Below are positions 18,282 through 26,016 of a stretch of 35,390 nt of DNA, in pieces. The translations under genes were made by a program, and so were the position numbers. Where the stretch lies: contig JAHDKO010000142.1 in the NCBI GenBank assembly GCA_018436855.1, positions 1 through 35,390 of the forward strand, in the 5' to 3' direction. A model generated the notes under the pieces. It saw nothing but the letters and a program-made list of their open reading frames with translations. It did no database searches and was not told the origin of the DNA. This stretch comes from Deltaproteobacteria bacterium (GTDB taxonomy: Bacteria; Desulfobacterota; Desulfomonilia; UBA1062). Numbering within the stretch: position 1 is the stretch's first letter; every line of letters begins with the position of its first letter.

Positions 18282-18862
18282 TTCCTCTTCTTCACAACCC
18301 GCGCGGGCGAGCCCGCCGCGATGGAGTAGGGGGGAATGTCCGATGTAACCACGCTGTTGGCCCCGATCACGGAACCTTCGCCGATGGTGGTCCCGGGCAG
18401 GATGCAGCACCCGCGACCGATCCATACGTCCCTGCCGATGCAGATGGGCGATGCGGTGTGCTCCTGATAGCGCATGGGCTCATCCGTGCCCATTCCATGG
18501 TTCGCGTCCCGGATCGATACGTACTCGCCGATGATGGTGAAGTCCCCGACGGTGATCCCGGCATAGGAGACCAGGGTGCATCCCCGGTTGATCCTGACCT
18601 CTTCGCCCAGACGGATACGGCCCTCTCCCTCGGTGCCGAGCTCTATGTCCCTGCCCAGCCGGCACCCTTTGCCGATCCGGATGTCGTGTGTGCCGCCGAG
18701 GAGGACGCGGCCGTCGCACTGCACGCTGACATCCACGCCCTTCAGAAAGGCCTTCAGGCGCGCACGGTGCCAGATCCGGGCCATGCCGGATGCACGGGGT
18801 GCCATGACGCGCGCAAAAGGCGCCAGAAGAGCGGTCGCCACGGTCAGCACGAGTTTTCTCAC
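18278..18862 (-). CDS. Hexapeptide-repeat (left-handed beta-helix) acyltransferase
   Basis: The 194-residue protein has the imperfect hexapeptide repeats of LbH O-acetyltransferases (IRIGKGCRLG, IRLGEEVRINRGCTL, ITVGDFTIIGEYVSI, ICIGRDVWIGRGCCILPGTTIGEGSVIGANSVV). It ends with the AGSPARVVKKRK tail seen in Maa/WcaF-like enzymes. The catalytic His lies in DANHGM. The start is a GTG overlapping the Wzx stop (GTGA). It probably O-acetylates a sugar of the repeat unit. The N-terminal 30 residues are hydrophobic and basic, which may hold it at the membrane. Confidence 0.88.
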   Translation of the reverse strand: MRKLVLTVATALLAPFARVMAPRASGMARIWHRARLKAFLKGVDVSVQCDGRVLLGGTHDIRIGKGCRLGRDIELGTEGEGRIRLGEEVRINRGCTLVSYAGITVGDFTIIGEYVSIRDANHGMGTDEPMRYQEHTASPICIGRDVWIGRGCCILPGTTIGEGSVIGANSVVTSDIPPYSIAAGSPARVVKKRK

Positions 18863-20373
18863 AGTTCGGGCACCCCGGCTGCCGGGTATCCGGCCTTTTC
18901 GCGGATGAGACAGGTGCATCCGGAGACCGCGAACGCGAGGACCAGCATCACGGCCATGAAGGGGAGATTCCAGGGTCCCAGACCGTTGAGGGCGGGACGA
19001 AGCAGGATGTACAGGCACGATGTGGCCGAGCAGGTGAGAACGATCCGGCCCCAGGGAGCGAGGACCCGCGCGAGGGGAAACCGGATGGCGCGCAAGAGGC
19101 AGGCGGTCTCGGCCGCGACAATGACCAGCACCGAGGCGAACACGCCCGCGGCGGCCCCGGTGAGGCCGTAATGCCGAGCACCCGCGGGTACCAGCAGACA
19201 GACGGCCAGGAACCCGGCGGCCATGGAGAGGGTCTCGTATTTTGGCTTGCCGAGCGCCAGAAAGGTGTTGCTGTTGATCGCCGCAACCACGAGCAGGATC
19301 CCGCCGAGGCTGAACCAGAACAGGGAGATGCAGGCATCTGCATAGCGTGGATCGTAGAGCAGCGCGATCACATCCCGGGAAAACAGGGCGAGCATCATGG
19401 AGGCCGGAATGGTCAGGGCGAGCATCAGGGTGATGGATCGACCGTACATGCGCGCCACCCGGGGGATGTCGTGCTGTGCTGAGCTGACCGCCGGCAGGTA
19501 GGACTGGAGAAAGATCTGATGGCACACCATCCAGATCAGCATGCCGATGTTGCGCCCGATGCTGTAGATACCCAGGTCCTTCATGGGAAGCACCTTGCCG
19601 ATCATGAGGATGTCGGCATTCATGGCAAGGAAATAGATGAGGGAGTTGGCAAAGATAAAGGAACCGAAACGCAGGATCTCGCGGCCGAATGCCCGGTGAA
19701 ATCTGACCCTGGGCCGGTAGGGCACCGCGATGAACGAGCCTGCCAGCCGGTAGAGCACTGCGAGCACGTTGCCGATGGCAAGGGCGTACACCGACCGGAG
19801 GATGAGGGCCAGGACGATCGAGCTGACGAGCCCGAGGGCCTGCGATCCGAGCTCCAGGGCGACCTTTTTTTCCACCCGGAACTTCCGGATGGTCAGCGTG
19901 ATCGCCGGATTCTCCATACCCAGGAGCAGGGGGCTCAATGACAGGACCAGGAAAATCCCCGTCATCTCGGACTGCCCGTAGTAAAGAGACAGGGGGTAGG
20001 CCATGGTTGCAAGCGCGAGCGAGAGGAGCGCCCCCCGAATGACGGAGATGACCCATGCCGTGTCCAGAAATTCTTCCTGTGCGCCTTTGGGGTTCTGGAT
20101 GATGGAGATCCGGATGCCGACATCGGTGACGAGCTGGATCATCACGAGGATGACCTGGGCCGCGGCCATGAGCCCGAATGCCTCCGGAAAGAGGATCCGC
20201 GTGAGAATGAGGCTCCCGGCCATCCGCATCAGGTGGCCCGTGCCTTTTTCCAGAACGGTCCACAGGGCCGCCCGGATGCTCTGGAGCTTCAAGGAATGGA
20301 CCTGGGGCCTGGCAATCAGGTCGGCCAGGAAGGAGAGCGCCTTCCGGGCCGTTGTGAGGGCGCCCGGCCTCAT
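18859..20373 (-). CDS. wzx: Polysaccharide flippase (Wzx/MATE-like)
   Basis: The 504-residue membrane protein has about twelve to fourteen helices and the N-terminal signature of oligosaccharide flippases (ALWTVLEKGTGHLMRMAGSLILTRILFPEAFGLMAAAQ). It also has DVGIRISIIQ and a central FANSLIYFLAMNADILMIGKVL segment. It would move undecaprenyl-linked repeat units across the inner membrane. It is the first gene of the glycosyltransferase operon. The 131 bases between it and the divergent secreted protein gene should hold both promoters. A weak TTGAGG/TATACG pair reads toward wzx, with a short 15-base spacer. Confidence 0.9.
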   Translation of the reverse strand: MRPGALTTARKALSFLADLIARPQVHSLKLQSIRAALWTVLEKGTGHLMRMAGSLILTRILFPEAFGLMAAAQVILVMIQLVTDVGIRISIIQNPKGAQEEFLDTAWVISVIRGALLSLALATMAYPLSLYYGQSEMTGIFLVLSLSPLLLGMENPAITLTIRKFRVEKKVALELGSQALGLVSSIVLALILRSVYALAIGNVLAVLYRLAGSFIAVPYRPRVRFHRAFGREILRFGSFIFANSLIYFLAMNADILMIGKVLPMKDLGIYSIGRNIGMLIWMVCHQIFLQSYLPAVSSAQHDIPRVARMYGRSITLMLALTIPASMMLALFSRDVIALLYDPRYADACISLFWFSLGGILLVVAAINSNTFLALGKPKYETLSMAAGFLAVCLLVPAGARHYGLTGAAAGVFASVLVIVAAETACLLRAIRFPLARVLAPWGRIVLTCSATSCLYILLRPALNGLGPWNLPFMAVMLVLAFAVSGCTCLIREKAGYPAAGVPEL

Positions 20374-20504
20374 GAGGGGTCTGTCCTTTGAGCGGATAGC
20401 GCTTGTGGGGGTTTCGGTTTTCCCGTATACATTTTACCAATGATCCTCAATGATTCGATGCGCCATGGGCCGTGCGGAAGAGGCGGATACGGGCGGAGGG
20501 GCGG

Positions 20505-22091
20505 ATGAAGCGCGCCCTGCTCGCCCTCATTGCCGTGTGCTTGGGCGCCGCCCTTTTTCTCCTGGCCGACCGTTCCGGTGCCGGTGTCCGCCCCGAACCG
20601 GGAGAATTCACCATCGGCATGAACCTCTCGGCGGTCACCTACTGGAGCCGCGAGCTCCCCTTCGTGGACGTGGCCAAGGCAAGCATGCCCTGGATCACCC
20701 AGAACAGCCGCGACGTTCCCGGGGGCAGGAACCTCTGGGATACGGGCATGCTGGAGCACATCTCCCTGGATGGGGACGGGTATCCGCTGAGCCTGCCGGT
20801 AGAGGTCGAGGGGGCCGAGGCCCCGCAGGCCGTGGCCGCGCTCATGTGCAGGACCGGTGACGGCCGCTACCCAGCGGGCAGGTATGTCTGCCTCTATGAC
20901 GGCCGGGGCGAGATCGGGTTTTCGCTCGACGCACGGGTGCACGCCGGCAGGCCGGGCCGCATCGAGCTCGATGTCGCGCCCACTTCCGCCGGCATCCTCA
21001 TGAAGATTCTCCACTCGGAAAAGGGCGACCACGTAAGGAACATCCGCGTGTTCATGCCTGGTTTCGAGGAGGCGGGCGGATCGCAGACCTTCAATTCCGC
21101 CTTCGTGAAAAGGCTCGAGCCTTTCAAGGTCATCCGGTTCATGGAATGGCAGCGCACCAACGACTCCTGTGTGCGGGACTGGGACCGGAGGACCACTCCT
21201 TCCGCTCACACCCAGGCGGGCGGGCAGGGAGTGGCCGTCGAGCACATGATCGACCTGTGCAACCTGCTCGGCGCCGACCCCTGGTTCTGCATCCCGCATC
21301 AGGCGAGTGAGGACTATGTCAGGCGTTTCGCCCGCCTGGTGAGGGACAGGCTCCACCCGGGGCGCAGGGTCTATGTCGAATACTCCAACGAGGTCTGGAA
21401 CCGGATGTTCAGCCAGTATGCCTGGGTGGAGAGCCATGGGGACCCCGCCCTGTCGCACGCCCGGAAATACGCGGCCAGGGCGGGAAAGGTCTTCGCCCTC
21501 TGGCAGGACGAGTTCGGAGACGAAAAGGCCCGCGTCGTCCGGGTCGCGTCCGGACAGCAGGCAAACCCCAGGGTCATGGAGGAGATTCTCGATTCTCTCG
21601 GGCCCGCCGGCATGGACGCCCTTGCCACCACCGGCTATTTCGGCCTGGGGGCCAAGGGTCACGAGACACTTAAGGCCCTGGGGAACAAGGCCACGGCGCT
21701 CGATGTCATGAAATGCGCATCCGAGCACATGCGGGCCGTGGAGATCCCTGCCCTCAGAGCACACGCCAGGCTCGCGTCGCGCGCGGGCGTCAGGTATGTC
21801 ACCTACGAGGCCGGGCAATCCCTCACCCCCTCTCCCCCGGGAACCGCGCCCGAGTACCTCGGAGCGCTCTGGGGCGCCCAGAAGACCCCTGAGATGTACC
21901 GGGCATACCGGGAGATGCTCTCTTCCTTGAGGGAAATGAACGTGGATCTCTTCATGGCCTTTATTCTGGTATCCGCACAACAGACGCGGTACGGATCGTG
22001 GGGGCATCTCGAATATCTCGGCGAGCCGTTGTCCGGTGCGCCCAAGTACCGCGCACTTCTGGATGAGATGGGCATAACCTCCGGGAAATAG
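20505..22091 (+). CDS. Secreted glycoside-hydrolase-like protein (clan GH-A style)
   Basis: The 528-residue protein has an N-terminal hydrophobic signal or anchor (MKRALLALIAVCLGAALFLLA) and then a beta-rich region. A TIM-barrel-like part follows with VYVEYSNEVWN (Glu296 of the NE pair as candidate acid/base) and VTYEAGQS (Glu435 as candidate nucleophile). These motifs are typical of clan GH-A enzymes and of poorly characterised exported proteins annotated as cellulose-binding-like. The ATG at 20505 is chosen because a GGAGG site precedes it by about six bases. It is the only + strand gene inside the polysaccharide locus, so it probably trims or remodels the exported polymer. The substrate is unknown. 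Confidence 0.75.
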   Translation: MKRALLALIAVCLGAALFLLADRSGAGVRPEPGEFTIGMNLSAVTYWSRELPFVDVAKASMPWITQNSRDVPGGRNLWDTGMLEHISLDGDGYPLSLPVEVEGAEAPQAVAALMCRTGDGRYPAGRYVCLYDGRGEIGFSLDARVHAGRPGRIELDVAPTSAGILMKILHSEKGDHVRNIRVFMPGFEEAGGSQTFNSAFVKRLEPFKVIRFMEWQRTNDSCVRDWDRRTTPSAHTQAGGQGVAVEHMIDLCNLLGADPWFCIPHQASEDYVRRFARLVRDRLHPGRRVYVEYSNEVWNRMFSQYAWVESHGDPALSHARKYAARAGKVFALWQDEFGDEKARVVRVASGQQANPRVMEEILDSLGPAGMDALATTGYFGLGAKGHETLKALGNKATALDVMKCASEHMRAVEIPALRAHARLASRAGVRYVTYEAGQSLTPSPPGTAPEYLGALWGAQKTPEMYRAYREMLSSLREMNVDLFMAFILVSAQQTRYGSWGHLEYLGEPLSGAPKYRALLDEMGITSGK

Positions 22092-22224
22092 GAGGCCCCT
22101 CTTGCCGGAGAACGAACGGCACCGGCGGTTTTGCCGATAGGTTCACGATAAGAGAATACGGCCCTCATGTCTTCCTCGGGCACGGGGCTCAATGAAATGA
22201 CTGCTGTTGTCAAATAAAGATTTT

Positions 22225-23601
22225 TCACAGGAACCTCGGGGCATAGGCGAGCTTCGCAGCCGGGGTTTTTCCTGCTGCGGGAAGCGGTTCTTCCGCGGGC
22301 ACGTTCAGCCGGGCGAGGCCTGCTATTCCGCCTGCCGCGAGCATGAAGACCGGGTTGATCATGGCGTTGAGCAGGTTGTCCACCATGTACAGGCCCAGGA
22401 GCACCGAGAGCACGGCTACGGGCGCTGTCCGCGGGTGGGCCCAGTACCGGGCGGGACAGGTGCGCAACAGCAGGAACACGGGCATGAGGATGCTCAAGGT
22501 CAGCGACATCAGGCCCACCAGGCCGTGATTGCCCAGGGCGATGATCCAGAGCCCGTCGGTGACGGAGATGTCCCTGCCCTGTTCGTCGTATACCCGGGCC
22601 TTGCCCCAGGTTCCCCAGCCGAACAGAGGGCGCTGCATGGCCTTTTCGGCCAGGATCGTCTCGTTGCCCATCCGGTATTGGAGGGATTCGGCCCGTTGCT
22701 GGCTGATGTGCTCCTCGATGAATGAGATCAGGCCCTCTCCCGACCAGGCACCGGTCGCCCGGGCCGGAATATAGAGGAGGGGGACGGCCACGAGGAGGAT
22801 GAGGAACAGGGGTTTTCCGAACCTGCTCGACAGGAGCAGGACGCCCATCCCCGCCAGCATGAGACCGATGGCCGCCAGTGACTTGCACCACACGGTGGTC
22901 CCCAGGAGGAGACAGAGCATGAGGCCGGCCGGGACGCCGCGGAAATTTTTCAGCACCCCTGCCTTGTACAGCCAGACGCCGATGAGCGATGCGCTCATCA
23001 TCCAGGCCCCGACCATGAGCCCGTGGGACATGAAGACCATGGGGCGCCAGCCCCCCCACCGGTAGGTCTGAGCAAAGCTGTGCTGGTAGAACCCGTAGAT
23101 CTGGTAGTGCAGCTGGGGGCTCATCCTGCTCTCGTAGAGGCATAGGGGGACATAGATCATCCCGCCGATGAATATGCCCAGGGCCAGCTCTTTGAGGCCC
23201 TCCAGACTGTTGAAATACACCCTGCCGATCAGGTAGGGAAAGCCCCAGGTCACGGTCTGCCGGAACACGCCGGACGCCCCGTCGTAGAGGCCGTACCCGT
23301 TGGCCAGAGAAGATGCCAGGGGGCAGAGGCACCAGACGATGAGCGGGATGTCCAGGGCCCGGAGCCTGAAGCGCGAGAGGTTCTCCATGTCGAACATGGC
23401 CGCGGCCATGAGAATTCCCCAGCAGGTGGCGGACATCTTGTTGTAGTTCGGGAATCCGGGGATGGAGTACTCGGCGTTCGGGAGGAAGAGCCAGGCGATG
23501 AGAATGGAGACAATGACCGCGTGGCGCGGCTTCAGCCGCGAGAAGAGCCCGATCACCACCGGGATCCAGGCGAACATGACGATGTGGACGAACGGGCTCA
23601 T
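22225..23601 (-). CDS. O-antigen ligase/polymerase-like membrane protein (Wzy/WaaL superfamily)
   Basis: The 458-residue protein has about eleven membrane helices and one large hydrophilic loop at about residues 290-345 (SFIEEHISQQRAESLQYRMGNETILAEKAMQRPLFGWG). That loop ends in the P-L-F-G-W-G motif typical of the Wzy_C/O-antigen ligase family. It would polymerise repeat units or transfer the chain to an acceptor. Sequence alone cannot separate polymerase from ligase, but its neighbour is a Wzc-like co-polymerase, which favours polymerase. The ATG overlaps the stop of a possible 27-codon reading frame. Confidence 0.85.
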   Translation of the reverse strand: MSPFVHIVMFAWIPVVIGLFSRLKPRHAVIVSILIAWLFLPNAEYSIPGFPNYNKMSATCWGILMAAAMFDMENLSRFRLRALDIPLIVWCLCPLASSLANGYGLYDGASGVFRQTVTWGFPYLIGRVYFNSLEGLKELALGIFIGGMIYVPLCLYESRMSPQLHYQIYGFYQHSFAQTYRWGGWRPMVFMSHGLMVGAWMMSASLIGVWLYKAGVLKNFRGVPAGLMLCLLLGTTVWCKSLAAIGLMLAGMGVLLLSSRFGKPLFLILLVAVPLLYIPARATGAWSGEGLISFIEEHISQQRAESLQYRMGNETILAEKAMQRPLFGWGTWGKARVYDEQGRDISVTDGLWIIALGNHGLVGLMSLTLSILMPVFLLLRTCPARYWAHPRTAPVAVLSVLLGLYMVDNLLNAMINPVFMLAAGGIAGLARLNVPAEEPLPAAGKTPAAKLAYAPRFL

Positions 23602-23681
23602 GCGCTGACAAAGGCTCCCCCCTGCCCGGGGCAGCGGAAGATCACGTGCTCGTGCTGGATGATGGCCGGGATACAGGTCAT
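23598..23681 (-). CDS. Possible 27-residue coupled reading frame before the ligase/polymerase gene
   Basis: A reading frame beginning MTCIPAIIQHEH ends with a TGA that overlaps the ATG of the ligase/polymerase gene (ATGA). It occupies most of the 121-base gap after the Wzc-like gene. I see no convincing ribosome site, and the peptide resembles nothing I know. It may be chance or a coupling leader. Confidence 0.18.
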   Translation of the reverse strand: MTCIPAIIQHEHVIFRCPGQGGAFVSA

Positions 23682-23722
23682 TTCAATGCTGTGCGGTCCT
23701 GTGAGGATAAGGAAACATACCG

Positions 23723-26014
23723 TTAGGGCGACCCGCTGCTGCCGATCACCATGGGATCGGGGGCGTGTTTCCCGGAATGGTCATCCTCGAGGAAGTACTT
23801 CACCTGCTTCAGGTCTTTCCTGGTGATTCGGGCGATCCATTGCTCCACGGGCCAGAGGAGGCGGGAGACACAGATCTGGAGCTTGTTCAGATTCCTGGGG
23901 GCGCCCCAGTTCAAAACCGCGGCTATGGCCGGCACCTGCAGCCGGAAGAGGATGCTGGAGGCCATGAACAGGTCTTCGTAGAGGGTTTTGTCTCCCTGGA
24001 CCACCATTACGGTGATGTCCGACTGCAGGATGAAGTACTCCGTGATGTCGCTCAGCAGGATGGGGGCGCAGTCGATGAAGATGAAGCCGTATCGCTGCTT
24101 GAGCTCGCGGATCATGTGGGGAACGATGGAGAGGTCCATGGTGGCGAGGTCGTCCGGGGTGGGCGGCCTGCCTGGAAGGATGAAGTCCAGGTCTCGCTCG
24201 TCGTCGTGCACGATACATTCCCTGATCGACGCCTTGCCCAGGAGGAAGTCCATGATTCCCGGCCGGTCGCCGTCGATGCCCAGGTGGCTGCCAATGGCGG
24301 GGTGGTCGAAACAGGCGTCGATGACCACCACGTTCTTGCACAGCTTCGTGATGGCATGGGCGGTGTTGAGCAGGATCTCGGTGTTGCCGCATTTCCGGTC
24401 TATTCCCATGAACACCGCGCACCGGGCATTGTTCTCCTTGCGTTCCTTGTCCAGACGTATGGAGAGGCTCTGGACCGCCTTGGCGGCCACATTGGTGGTG
24501 TCGTCGGCAGTGATCCGGGAGAACGGCACCATGCCTGACCCGGTGAACCGGTAGTTCGAAATGGGCCAGGTGGGGTGAGAGCCCAGTCCATGGAGGATAT
24601 CCTTGCGATCGCGGACCCTCCTGTCGAAGAGGTCGTACACCACGCAAATCATCAAGATGAGACCGTATGACAGGAGGAAAGAAACGACCAGGATCTTCTT
24701 CAGGTTGCTTCCTGCAGGGGTTTCGGGTATCCGTGCCCGGGACTCGACCTGGAGCCTTCCTGGGGCCTTGGATTCGAGGGTCAGCTCGCTGATCCTCTCG
24801 TCGATTCTGTTGAGGAGTGTGCGCAGGTGCTCGATCTTGTCCGAGATCTGCTTGCCGCTCATGATCTTTTGGGAAACAGCGATTCGCCGGGACAGCGCCT
24901 CGCCACGTCTGGCCCGGATCTCCTCCTCTGCTTGTCGTGCGGCCTCATACTGGGCCCTGGCGGTGAGGATGGCCTCGTCCATTTCCAGATCGCGCTTTTG
25001 CGAGATCATGCTCGTAGCCTCTTCTTTTTCATATGCCTTGAGCCGGCCGAGCGTATCGGTCAGGGAGGCGATCTTTGCCTCGATCTTCACCCGGCCGGGA
25101 TGGGCCTCTGGATATTCGGCCATCAGGGACGAGAGCTCCAGCAGCTCCCTTTGTATGGCTGCATGGATCGCACCGGACGAGGAGCTCTGGGCCAGGAACT
25201 CGCGGGCCAGGGGATCCAGCGAGGGCCGGCTGTCGGAATTCCTGGCGCTCACCAGCGAGTCGAGCACGCCTTTTTTCAGGATCCTCTCGCTGTACGCCTT
25301 GATGTATTCCTCCTGCAGAATTTCGAACTCGGTATTGTGAACATTGTCTTCGCTGCGGAAGGAAAAGGTTCCGGCTTCCTTCCCGATCACCTGAAAGAGC
25401 CTGGTCTGCGCGATGATCTCTTCCTCGATTTTCTCCTTCTCGTCCTTCAGATACATGAGGCGGCGGTAGTCCTTCGATTCCACCTCCTGCTGGATCCCGC
25501 CCATGTAGATATCGATGACGCCGTTTATGAGCTGTGCCAACCCATCGGGCTTTCTGCCGGTCATCTCCAGGGTGATGAGATGCGTGCCGGCAAGGTGATC
25601 GATCTCCATCCTTTCCAGCAGCCGTGATGCTGCCCGGGAAGGCGGTGTGTCTTCCGGGACGAACAGCGACTGAAGCTCCGGTTCGAGCCGGTCCAGGGCC
25701 TTCTCGATCACGTCGCGCTGGTGTATCCTGTTTACGTGGGTGCGGACATAGGCGTTATAATAGCTGGTGATGGGAGTCTCTTCGCTCTGGATAATGAAGG
25801 TGCTGACAGCGGGGGCCACCAAGATTCTTCCCTGCACCGAGTAGTAGGGCTTGCTCAGCAGGAAGGCCAGGGGCAGACAGAGAACGAGCAGGACGCTGCC
25901 GAAGACCGCGATCTCCATCCAGTGCCTCCACACCGTTCCGATGGGATCGAAGGGCTTGTGAGGCTTTCGTCCGTCGATGTCCGTGAATTCGCCGTTCATG
26001 GGAGATGACGCCAT
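23723..26014 (-). CDS. Wzc-like polysaccharide co-polymerase with a degenerate BY-kinase domain
   Basis: The 763-residue protein has the Wzz/Wzc layout: a membrane helix at about 33-55, a periplasmic domain with long coiled coils (about 170-420), a Pro-rich stretch before a second helix at 440-461, and a cytoplasmic ATPase-like domain at about 510-730. Walker A' (VVVIDACFD, 562-570) and Walker B (FIFIDCAP, 644-651) are present. The Walker A position reads MGIDRKCGNTE (536-546) and lacks the GK[ST] of active BY-kinases. The C-terminus has no tyrosine cluster. It is probably a chain-length regulator that no longer acts as a kinase. The start lies two bases after the preceding stop. An ATG at 25999 is an alternative. 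Confidence 0.88.
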   Translation of the reverse strand: MASSPMNGEFTDIDGRKPHKPFDPIGTVWRHWMEIAVFGSVLLVLCLPLAFLLSKPYYSVQGRILVAPAVSTFIIQSEETPITSYYNAYVRTHVNRIHQRDVIEKALDRLEPELQSLFVPEDTPPSRAASRLLERMEIDHLAGTHLITLEMTGRKPDGLAQLINGVIDIYMGGIQQEVESKDYRRLMYLKDEKEKIEEEIIAQTRLFQVIGKEAGTFSFRSEDNVHNTEFEILQEEYIKAYSERILKKGVLDSLVSARNSDSRPSLDPLAREFLAQSSSSGAIHAAIQRELLELSSLMAEYPEAHPGRVKIEAKIASLTDTLGRLKAYEKEEATSMISQKRDLEMDEAILTARAQYEAARQAEEEIRARRGEALSRRIAVSQKIMSGKQISDKIEHLRTLLNRIDERISELTLESKAPGRLQVESRARIPETPAGSNLKKILVVSFLLSYGLILMICVVYDLFDRRVRDRKDILHGLGSHPTWPISNYRFTGSGMVPFSRITADDTTNVAAKAVQSLSIRLDKERKENNARCAVFMGIDRKCGNTEILLNTAHAITKLCKNVVVIDACFDHPAIGSHLGIDGDRPGIMDFLLGKASIRECIVHDDERDLDFILPGRPPTPDDLATMDLSIVPHMIRELKQRYGFIFIDCAPILLSDITEYFILQSDITVMVVQGDKTLYEDLFMASSILFRLQVPAIAAVLNWGAPRNLNKLQICVSRLLWPVEQWIARITRKDLKQVKYFLEDDHSGKHAPDPMVIGSSGSP

Positions 26015-26016
26015 TT

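Noticed and set aside
18863..20440. Long open frame upstream of the acyltransferase in the same frame
   Set aside because: It is a shadow of the Wzx gene, with Pro/Arg/His-rich composition typical of out-of-frame GC-rich sequence. The real start is the GTG overlapping the Wzx stop.
22092..22224. A terminator between the convergent secreted protein and ligase/polymerase genes
   Set aside because: Only short imperfect stems without a T-run are visible, so no terminator is annotated.
21803..23611. A 602-codon open frame on the - strand
   Set aside because: It overlaps the ligase/polymerase gene in another frame and the secreted protein on the opposite strand, and has shadow-like composition with no domain.
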